Source of the DNA: an uncultured Eubacteriales bacterium
Lineage (GTDB): Bacteria > Bacillota > Clostridia > Christensenellales > Aristaeellaceae
Direction: 5' to 3'
Assembly (NCBI GenBank): GCA_902782795.1
Contig: CACZOT010000189.1
Location: 1-6,674 of the forward strand
Length of the DNA stretch: 6,674 nt
The position numbers and the translations under genes are program-made. A model generated the notes under the pieces. It ran no database searches. It was not told the DNA's origin and saw only the letters and a program-made list of their open reading frames with translations. This document shows positions 1 to 5,930 of this stretch, one piece after another; position 1 is the first letter of the stretch; each line of letters begins with the position of its first letter.

Positions 1-486
1 CCCGAGGGAACGCCTCAAGAGCAGACGGAGCGCTGCCTGGAGGTCTTCCTGCGCTACTATGAGGCCCATATGAACGACGCCACGCGCCCCTATCCCGGCG
101 TGCGCCAGGCGATGGAGAGGCTCCGCGCCGCGGGCGTGCGGACGGGGGTCCTCTCCAACAAGGACGACGCGGCGGCAAAGGCGCTCGTGCTGGCGCACTT
201 TGGAACGAGCGTCGACGTGTGCCTGGGCACGCGGCCGGGCCTGCCGCTCAAGCCCGCGCCGGAGCCGGTGCGGGAGCTCCTGTGCGCGCTGGACGCTGGC
301 GCGGGGGAAGCGGCGTACGTCGGCGATACCGGCATCGACGTTCAGGCGGCCAGGGCCGCGGGGCTGCGGTTTATCGGCGCGGGCTGGGGCTTCTGGGGGT
401 GCGCTCGCCTGCTGGAAGCGGGAGCCCGGCGCGTCGTGGAGACGGCGGAGGAGCTCTTCGCCGCGCTCGCTGAGGAAAGGAGCTAA
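1..486 (+). CDS. HAD-family hydrolase, phosphoglycolate phosphatase-like (5' end missing)
   Basis: The reading frame is open to the left edge, so the protein is N-terminally truncated. The ATG at 70 lies inside a helical cap segment (RYYEAHMNDATRPYPGV) and is not the real start. Visible HAD motifs are motif II VLSNKDD (Ser codon at 154), the motif III lysine in LPLKPAPEPV (Lys codon at 250) and the acidic motif IV YVGDTGIDVQAA (Asp codons at 325 and 337). The nucleophile DxD motif I must lie upstream of the window. RPYPGV, SNK, RPG.P.KP and the late GWGFWG segment match the Gph subgroup of known phosphoglycolate phosphatases, which dephosphorylate 2-phosphoglycolate or similar small phosphoesters in the cytosol. 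The exact substrate cannot be told, because many HAD enzymes share this pattern. The gene ends TAA and is followed after 9 bp by the next gene, whose Shine-Dalgarno lies in its last codons. This suggests co-transcription and translational coupling. Confidence 0.9.
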   Translation, partial: PEGTPQEQTERCLEVFLRYYEAHMNDATRPYPGVRQAMERLRAAGVRTGVLSNKDDAAAKALVLAHFGTSVDVCLGTRPGLPLKPAPEPVRELLCALDAGAGEAAYVGDTGIDVQAARAAGLRFIGAGWGFWGCARLLEAGARRVVETAEELFAALAEERS

Positions 487-495
487 CATCAGCCA

Positions 496-1257
496 ATGAA
501 GGAACATATCGACACCATCCCCCTTTGGGAGGCGTTCCGCGAGGAGGGCGAATGTCCCCTGTGCCGCCTGCATTCGCGCAACGAGGCGAAGTACCGGGAA
601 TACTTCATGGGCGCTTCGGTCATGGAGCCGGACGTGCGGGTGGAGACGAACAAGAAGGGCTTCTGCGCCAGGCATTACGGGCAGATGTTCCGCATGAGCA
701 ACCGCCTGAGCCTGGCCCTGAGCACGCACACGTACCTGAAGGACGTCATCTCCCGCGTGGAGGAGGACGCCAAGGCCCGCGAGGGCGCGCCGAAGAAAGC
801 GGGCCTGTTCAGCCGGCGCAGCGCCGCCGCCCCGGCGGACGCGGCGGGCGTCGAGGCCGTGGCGGGAACGTGCATCCTCTGCGAGCGGCTGGAGGACACC
901 ATGCGCCAGTACGTGGAGACGCTCTACGTCACCTGGAAGAAGGAAAGCGAGTTTCGGCGCGTGTTCGCCACGGGCAAGGGCTTCTGCCTGCCCCACTACG
1001 CCCAGCTCCTGCGCGAGGCCCCGAAGAACCTCTCCGGCGGCGACCTGGCAGAGTTCACCAAGACCCTGATCCAGACCGAACGCGAGAACCTGGCGCGCAT
1101 CGAAAAGGAGCTGGAGTGGTTCACGCTCAAGTTCGATTACCGCAACGCGGACAAGCCCTGGGGCAACAGCGAAGACGCCGTGGAGCGCACGCTCAACAAG
1201 CTGCGCATGCTCTCCATCCCCTTCAAGGACGACGAGCCCGAGGCGCGGCCGAAATAG
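496..1257 (+). CDS. DUF6062-like protein with duplicated CxxC...FCxxHY motifs
   Basis: This is a 253-residue predicted cytosolic protein with no signal peptide or membrane helix. It contains two similar halves. Half one has C20-x2-C23 and, 33 residues on, KGFC57ARH60Y. Half two has C126-x2-C129 and KGFC164LPH167Y. The CxxC-to-CxxH distances (37 and 38 residues between the first cysteines of each pair) are nearly identical, which argues for an internal duplication with two CCCH-type metal sites, probably zinc. A low-complexity Ala/Lys/Arg linker (about residues 92-122) separates the halves. A charged helical region (about 184-212) and the tail RTLNKLRML follow. From memory the layout matches the Firmicute family DUF6062, whose function is unknown; the metal binding is inferred. 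The start is supported by AAAGGAG at 476-482, 13 nt upstream, inside the preceding gene. The next gene begins 22 bp downstream, so an operon is likely. Confidence 0.82.
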   Translation: MKEHIDTIPLWEAFREEGECPLCRLHSRNEAKYREYFMGASVMEPDVRVETNKKGFCARHYGQMFRMSNRLSLALSTHTYLKDVISRVEEDAKAREGAPKKAGLFSRRSAAAPADAAGVEAVAGTCILCERLEDTMRQYVETLYVTWKKESEFRRVFATGKGFCLPHYAQLLREAPKNLSGGDLAEFTKTLIQTERENLARIEKELEWFTLKFDYRNADKPWGNSEDAVERTLNKLRMLSIPFKDDEPEARPK

Positions 1258-1279
1258 TATTGACAAGAGGCGAAGGAAC

Positions 1280-3046
1280 ATGTTCAAGAGAATCGTGAGC
1301 GCGCTGCTGGCCCTTCTCCTGTGCGCGGGGATGGCCCTGGCGGAGACGCCGGAGGGCGAGAACCCGGCGCCGGAATATGAGGAAGTCATCGTCATCGAGG
1401 GCACGCCCGCCATCGACGCGGGCGTGAACGTGCGCCAGAAACCGGACGCGGGCAGCGCCAAGCTCGGCCAGATCCCGCCGGGCGGCAAATGCACGGTGAC
1501 GGGCAAATCCAACGGCTGGTACAGCGTGGTCTACAACGGCAAGGTCGGCTACGTGCGGCAGGACCTCCTCGCCCTCAGCCAGCGCACGGAGCTGGTGGAA
1601 AAGATCGTCGAGGATCCGCTCGCCGCCTCCTGCGAGGGCTTCTCCGTGCCCTTCATGCAAAAGCCCGGCACGACCTTCCCCGTCGCGGGCAAGGTGACGA
1701 GCAATATCCCCATCGTGGAGGTCGTTCTGCGCGTGTACGATCTGCGCGCGCTCAAGGACGAGGCGCTCCTCTCCAGCAAGTTCACGCGCGAGCAGGACGT
1801 GCGCGAGTTCGATCTTTCCGCCTTCTCGAACGCGGGCGCGCTCACGGGCCTCTCCTCGGGCGAGAAGAAGTTCTACGTGGAGGTGCATTCCGCCAACGAA
1901 GCGCAGGAAGTCGCCTCGGCGCGGGTGTACATGTCCGGCAAGTGCGCGGACGCGGCCAGCATCACCTCGCTTTGTGAGATCAGCGTCACGCGCGGCCGCA
2001 AGCAGGACATGCTGGACGACACCTACGCCACCAGCTGGCGGCCGGCTTCGGTCAACGATGTGGTCAAGATCGTCCTGCCCAAGGACAGGGTGCCCGGCGG
2101 CCTGCTCATGGAGTGGGACAAGGCCCCCAAGCATGTGCAGATCACCTATTACGACGCCGCGGGCGAGAAGATTGATACCATCTACGAGACCAACCCCTCC
2201 GATCTCTGGAACCTCTTCTACGAGCTGGACGAGAACGTCCTCACCATCGAGATCCGCTCCAAGGATTCCGGCAACGCCATCAACAAGCTGCGCGTCTACG
2301 AGAAGGGCCGCATCTCCGAAGTGGTGCAGCGCTGGGAGCAGACGCCCGAGAAGATCGATCTCATGCTCATCGTCGCTCACATGAACGACGAAACGCTCTA
2401 CTTCAGCGGCACGCTCGCCAAGCTCAGCGCCCAGGGGTATAAGGTGCTCGTGGTCTACATGACCGGCGACGACCGCAACAAGCACGCCGAGGCGCTGGAT
2501 TGCATCTGGACCGCCGGGTGCCATATCCACCCCGTGTTCATCGGCTTCATGGATTACAAGGTAGACAGCTATTCCAAGGCGGAATGGCTCTGGGGCAGCG
2601 AGAACACTTACCGCGCGCAGGTCGAGCAGATCCGCAAATACCGGCCGGACGTCGTCCTCACCCACGATTGGAACGGCGAATACGGCCACAACCAGCATAT
2701 CATGACCGCGCGCTACACCGTCAAGAGCGTGCAGATGGCCGGCAGCGAGGAGATCTTCCCGGATCTCGTCGAGCAGTACGGCGTCTGGGATACGCCCAAG
2801 CTCTACCTCCACCTCCACGACGGCAGCAAGCGCCTCGATCTCCACTTCAACGACGTGATGACCGAGCTCGACGGCCGCAGCCCCATGGAGATGGCCTTCA
2901 TCTCCTTCGATAAGCACTATTCCCAGATCAAGCGCTATTCCCTCCACGGCGACGGCGTCACTTACGATTGCACCTGGTTCTCCCTCTATCGCTCCAACGT
3001 CGGCGAGGACGTCGCGCGGAATTCCTTCTTCGAGCACGTGGATTGA
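1280..3046 (+). CDS. Secreted SH3b / discoidin-like / PIG-L deacetylase-family protein
   Basis: A 588-residue exported protein. Residues 1-21 form a signal peptide (MFKRI, then a hydrophobic stretch, likely cleavage after ALA). Residues ~45-98 are a bacterial SH3 domain (NVRQKPDAGS ... NGWYSVVYNGKVGYVRQDLL), commonly cell-wall binding. Residues ~112-220 look like an Ig-type beta-sandwich (PVAGKVTSNIPIVEVVLRV). Residues ~230-345 resemble an F5/8 type C (discoidin) fold (MLDDTYATSWRP ... NKLRVYEKG). Residues ~358-560 are a PIG-L/LmbE domain, a family of zinc-dependent N-acetyl-sugar deacetylases. Conserved features are A366-H367-M-N369-D370-E371, R399..E404, and THDWNGEYGH470NQH473. H367, D370 and H473 fit the zinc triad, but the usual catalytic Asp is Asn369, so activity is uncertain. 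It probably acts on wall or extracellular glycans (inference). AAGAGG at 1265-1270, 9 nt before the ATG, is a plausible ribosome binding site. It is the last gene before the convergent terminator. Confidence 0.9.
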   Translation: MFKRIVSALLALLLCAGMALAETPEGENPAPEYEEVIVIEGTPAIDAGVNVRQKPDAGSAKLGQIPPGGKCTVTGKSNGWYSVVYNGKVGYVRQDLLALSQRTELVEKIVEDPLAASCEGFSVPFMQKPGTTFPVAGKVTSNIPIVEVVLRVYDLRALKDEALLSSKFTREQDVREFDLSAFSNAGALTGLSSGEKKFYVEVHSANEAQEVASARVYMSGKCADAASITSLCEISVTRGRKQDMLDDTYATSWRPASVNDVVKIVLPKDRVPGGLLMEWDKAPKHVQITYYDAAGEKIDTIYETNPSDLWNLFYELDENVLTIEIRSKDSGNAINKLRVYEKGRISEVVQRWEQTPEKIDLMLIVAHMNDETLYFSGTLAKLSAQGYKVLVVYMTGDDRNKHAEALDCIWTAGCHIHPVFIGFMDYKVDSYSKAEWLWGSENTYRAQVEQIRKYRPDVVLTHDWNGEYGHNQHIMTARYTVKSVQMAGSEEIFPDLVEQYGVWDTPKLYLHLHDGSKRLDLHFNDVMTELDGRSPMEMAFISFDKHYSQIKRYSLHGDGVTYDCTWFSLYRSNVGEDVARNSFFEHVD

Positions 3047-3050
3047 CGAT

Positions 3051-3218
3051 TCAGGGTGCGCCAGGGGGGAATGATTCTCCTTGCCCCCCACTTGGGAGGA
3101 ATTCAATAAACAAAAGGCTTCGGCATCCTTATGGCAGGATACCGAAGCTCTTTTTTATCCGTGAAGAGATCCCCCAATATGGGATTCTAAAGGGACAGAG
3201 CCCCCTGGCGCCCCCTGA
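3051..3218. repeat. Imperfect long palindrome enclosing the convergent terminator
   Basis: The outer arms are 3051-3068 (TCAGGGTGCGCCAGGGGG) and 3201-3218, which is its reverse complement at 17 of 18 positions. Their midpoint (3134.5) is almost the midpoint of the terminator stem (3132.5). Inside the arms, 3084-3104 (CCCCCCACTTGGGAGGAATTC) partly resembles the reverse complement of 3166-3183, again roughly concentric. The region also holds short local stems, e.g. GGGGGG 3064-3069 with CCCCCC 3084-3089, and ATCCC 3169-3173 with GGGAT 3181-3185. It could be two facing copies of an extragenic repeat or one large palindromic element. Nothing in it codes for protein, and it accounts for almost all of the 177-bp gap. 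Confidence 0.7.
3117..3156. terminator. Bidirectional rho-independent terminator between convergent genes
   Basis: A 12-bp stem is formed by 3117-3128 (GCTTCGGCATCC) and 3137-3148 (GGATACCGAAGC) around an 8-nt loop. On the + strand one internal C-A mismatch interrupts the stem and the tail is TCTTTTTT (3149-3156), ending the PIG-L transcript. On the - strand the same position becomes a G-U wobble, so the stem is continuous. It is followed by a CTTTTGTTT-type T-rich tail (3116 down to 3108), ending the transketolase transcript. Its place between two converging stop codons supports the call. Confidence 0.9.
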
Positions 3219-3223
3219 GAGCA

Positions 3224-5200
3224 TTACAGCATGAGCTCCTGCGCCACGGAGGCGACGTGCTCCGGCGTGAAGCCGAAATGCGGGAAGAGGACCTTGTACG
3301 GCGCGGAGGCGCCGAAGGACTCCATGGCGACGACGCGGCCGTCGAGCCCGGCGTAGCGGTACATGGGCTGGGGCGAACCGGCCTCGACGCACACGCGCCT
3401 GCGCACGGCGGCGGGCAGCACGGATTCCTTGTATTCCGGGCTCTGGCGCTCGAAGAGCTCCATGGAAGGCATGGAGACCACGCGCGCGTCGACGCCCTGC
3501 TGGCGCAGAAGTTCCTGGGCGCCCATGCACGGGGCGACCTCGGAGCCGGAGCCGATGAGGATCACGTCCGGCACGGGCTTCTCGCTGTCGGAGAGGATAT
3601 ACGCGCCGCGCAGGGCCTCTTTGCCGGAGCCCTCGAACAGGGGCACATCCTGGCGGGTGAGAACGAGGGCGACGGGGTGCTTCTCCGTGATGGCGGCGAG
3701 CCAGCCGGCGTAGGTCTCGCGGGCGTCGGCGGGGCGGAAGACGATCATGCCGGGGATGGCGCGCAAGCCGGCGAGCTGCTCGATGGGCTGGTGGGTGGGG
3801 CCGTCCTCGCCCACGCCGATGGAATCGTGCGAGAGGATATAAGGCACGCCCAGCCCCATGAGCGCGGCCATGCGCATGGAGTGCTTCATGTAATCCGAGA
3901 AGACGAAGAAGGTGGCGCAATAGGGGCGCAGGCCGCCGTGGAGGAGGATGCCGTTGCAGATGGCGGCCATGGCGTGCTCACGCACGCCGAAGTGGAGGTT
4001 CGCGCCGTCCGGGGTCTCGGCGGAGAAATCGCCGCGGCCGGTGAGGATGCTCTTGTTGGAGGGGCCGAGATCGGCGCTGCCGCCGAAGAGGTTGGGCAGG
4101 AACCGGGCGATGTAGTTCAGCGCGCGGCCGGAGGCGGCGCGGGTGGCGACGGGCTTCTCCGCGGCCCAGTATTCCTCGTCGTTCAGGAAATCGTGCGGGA
4201 GGGCGTCGCTGTGCCAGGCGTCCCACTCGGCGGCGTGCTCGGGATACGCCTCGCGGTAGCGGGCGAAGAGCTCCTCCCAGGCGCGCTGGGCCTGGGCGCC
4301 GCGCGCGGCGGCGGCGCGTGGCGCCTCGAAGGCCTCCTCCGGGACGAAGAAGGGCTCGTCCGAGGGCCAGGCGAGGGCTTTGCGCAGCCCGGCGATGTTC
4401 TCCTCGCCGAGGGGCTCGCCGTGGGTCTTGGAGGTGCCCTGGGTGGGCGAGCCGTAGCCGATGACGGTATGGCAATCGATGAGCACGGGCCGGTCGGAGG
4501 TCTTGGCCGCGCGGATGGCCCTGGCGACGGCGTCCACGTCCGAGCCGTCGGCCACGTCGATGACGCGCCAGCCCTGGGCGGCGAAGCGCGCGGGCACGTC
4601 CTCGCGGAAGGCGAGGTCGGTGGAGCCCTCGATGGAGATCTCGTTGTCGTCATAGAGGGCGATGAGCTTGTTCAGGCCGAGGGTGCCCGCCAGGCAGCAG
4701 CTCTCGTAGGAGAGGCCCTCCATCATGCAGCCGTCGCCGAGGATGCAGAAGGTGTAATGGTCCACCACCGGGAAGCCCTCGCGGTTGAAGTGCGCGGCGA
4801 GGCGCTTTTCCGCCAGGGCCATACCCACGGCGTTGGCGATGCCCTGACCGAGCGGGCCGGTGGAGGTCTCCACGCCGCGGGTGCGGCCCCACTCCGGATG
4901 GCCGGGGGTGAGGGAGCCCAGCTGGCGGAACTGCCGGATATCCTCGATGGTCAGGCCGTAGCCAAAGAGATAGAGCATGCTGTACACCAGCATGGAGCCG
5001 TGTCCCGCGGACAGGACGAAGCGGTCCCGGTTGGGCCAGGCGGGGTCCGCGGGGTTGTGGGACATCTCCCTGCCCCACAGCGCGTACCCGAGGGGGGCCG
5101 CACCCAGGGGCATCCCGGGATGGCCGGACTTGGCCTTCTGTACGGCGTCCGCCGTAAGGATGCGAATGGCGTTGACAGTCATGCGCTCCGAATTCTCCAT
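3224..5200 (-). CDS. tkt: Transketolase
   Basis: A complete 658-residue transketolase, close to the usual ~660. With thiamine diphosphate and a divalent metal it transfers two-carbon ketol units between sugar phosphates in the non-oxidative pentose phosphate pathway, in the cytosol. N-terminal PP domain: KAKSGH27PGMPLG, LSAGHGS, TPGHPEWGRTRGVETSTGPLGQG, the diphosphate motif ILGD156GCMMEG running to ALYDDN186, and GTSKTH260GE. Pyrimidine domain: GGSADLGPSNKS and FGVRE408HAMAA, where E408 should be the glutamate that activates the cofactor, followed by SHDSIGVGEDGPTHQPIEQ (residues 457-475). A C-terminal domain follows from about 530. No key residue appears missing. It is a single full-length chain, not the split two-gene form found in some anaerobes. 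The start is supported by AGGGAGAGG (5209-5217) 8 nt upstream. It is the last gene of a - strand cluster, 51 bp after the DUF2461 gene, with no obvious terminator or promoter between. Confidence 0.98.
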   Translation of the reverse strand: MENSERMTVNAIRILTADAVQKAKSGHPGMPLGAAPLGYALWGREMSHNPADPAWPNRDRFVLSAGHGSMLVYSMLYLFGYGLTIEDIRQFRQLGSLTPGHPEWGRTRGVETSTGPLGQGIANAVGMALAEKRLAAHFNREGFPVVDHYTFCILGDGCMMEGLSYESCCLAGTLGLNKLIALYDDNEISIEGSTDLAFREDVPARFAAQGWRVIDVADGSDVDAVARAIRAAKTSDRPVLIDCHTVIGYGSPTQGTSKTHGEPLGEENIAGLRKALAWPSDEPFFVPEEAFEAPRAAAARGAQAQRAWEELFARYREAYPEHAAEWDAWHSDALPHDFLNDEEYWAAEKPVATRAASGRALNYIARFLPNLFGGSADLGPSNKSILTGRGDFSAETPDGANLHFGVREHAMAAICNGILLHGGLRPYCATFFVFSDYMKHSMRMAALMGLGVPYILSHDSIGVGEDGPTHQPIEQLAGLRAIPGMIVFRPADARETYAGWLAAITEKHPVALVLTRQDVPLFEGSGKEALRGAYILSDSEKPVPDVILIGSGSEVAPCMGAQELLRQQGVDARVVSMPSMELFERQSPEYKESVLPAAVRRRVCVEAGSPQPMYRYAGLDGRVVAMESFGASAPYKVLFPHFGFTPEHVASVAQELML

Positions 5201-5251
5201 GGAATGATCCTCTCCCTTTTCATGGCGTTATCCCAGGGGCAAACGCGCCGC

Positions 5252-5923
5252 TCAGAGGCTGTCCTCCTCCGGCACGATGGATTCGAAGAAGCGGTACAGG
5301 GGCGTGAGATCCGAAAGGGCCTGCGCGACGGCTTCGACCAGCGCGGGCGATTTGAGCAGGGAAAAATCCGTCAGATCGCGCTCGAGGTAGAAGCTGCGGC
5401 CGCGATACCAGGGCGAGAGCGCATCCGGAATGCCCTCCGGCACGGCCATGCGCTTGTAGGAGCGCACGAACTGCCCGTATTCCGGGCCGGGCAGGGCCGA
5501 AAGGAGCTCCTGCGGGTTTTCGCGCAGGCGGCGGCGCAGGCCGTTCAAGAGAGGCTTGTTGTCGCCCCAGAAGCCCAGGCCGCAGTGGGCGGCGTCGGCG
5601 CTCATATCGAAGTAGGCCCCCATCGTGGTGCTCTTGTCCAGGTTGGGGCGGCGCCAGGCGAGCCAGATATAATCCCGGTAGGGGGATTTATCGTTGGAAA
5701 AGCGCAGGTCCCGGTTGATGCGGGCGACGACCTTCTCCGGCCGGGTCTCCATATCCGGATCGAGCGCGCGGACGCTTTCGGCGAGCGCGCCGGCCAATTC
5801 CAGGCAGGGGCCGCGCAGGGCGCGGACGTACCAATCGTGGTTGGCGTGGAAGAATTCCCGGTTGTTGTTGAAGCCGATGGCCATAAAGAATTCGAAGGTC
5901 TCGTCGGTAAAGCCCTGAAACAT
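5252..5923 (-). CDS. DUF2461 (TIGR02453-like) family protein
   Basis: A 223-residue soluble protein with the hallmarks of the DUF2461 family. These are the N-terminal MFQGFTDETFEFFMAIGFNNNREFF block, where NNN-R-E-F/W-F is typical, the central RDLRFSNDKSPYRDYIWLAWRR block (residues ~70-91), and a later GAYFDMS...GLGFW segment. The length matches the family (about 210-230). The biochemical function is unknown; members are widespread in bacteria and also occur in fungi. No signal peptide or membrane helix is visible. The start is firm: the family normally begins at this M-F-x-G-F, and AAAGGAG (5934-5940) lies 10 nt upstream, inside the last codons of the preceding gene. The 7-bp gap to that gene implies translational coupling. 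Transketolase follows downstream on the same strand; any functional link is speculative. Confidence 0.92.
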   Translation of the reverse strand: MFQGFTDETFEFFMAIGFNNNREFFHANHDWYVRALRGPCLELAGALAESVRALDPDMETRPEKVVARINRDLRFSNDKSPYRDYIWLAWRRPNLDKSTTMGAYFDMSADAAHCGLGFWGDNKPLLNGLRRRLRENPQELLSALPGPEYGQFVRSYKRMAVPEGIPDALSPWYRGRSFYLERDLTDFSLLKSPALVEAVAQALSDLTPLYRFFESIVPEEDSL

Positions 5924-5930
5924 GCGCGTT

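Noticed and set aside
70..486. ATG at 70 as the start of the HAD gene
   Set aside because: The frame continues to the left edge with sequence typical of the Gph cap region, and a start here would remove the catalytic DxD motif.
1260..1265. Perfect TTGACA resembling a -35 box before the PIG-L gene
   Set aside because: No TATAAT-like -10 occurs about 17 nt downstream, where the sequence is already coding. The match overlaps the ribosome-binding region.
1313..1324. Possible lipobox (LLLC) in the PIG-L signal peptide
   Set aside because: The residue before the Cys is Leu rather than Gly/Ala/Ser, and the Cys lies within the hydrophobic core. A standard ALA|E cleavage site follows.
1223..3106. 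627-codon open frame on the - strand
   Set aside because: It mirrors the SH3b/PIG-L gene codon for codon. The product is a His/Leu/Ala/Val-rich shadow with no family signature.
5179..5223. Short upstream frame (ATG at 5223, 14 codons, - strand) overlapping the tkt start
   Set aside because: It has no convincing ribosome binding site and no leader-peptide character such as a run of one amino acid. It contains the tkt Shine-Dalgarno, so it is probably fortuitous.
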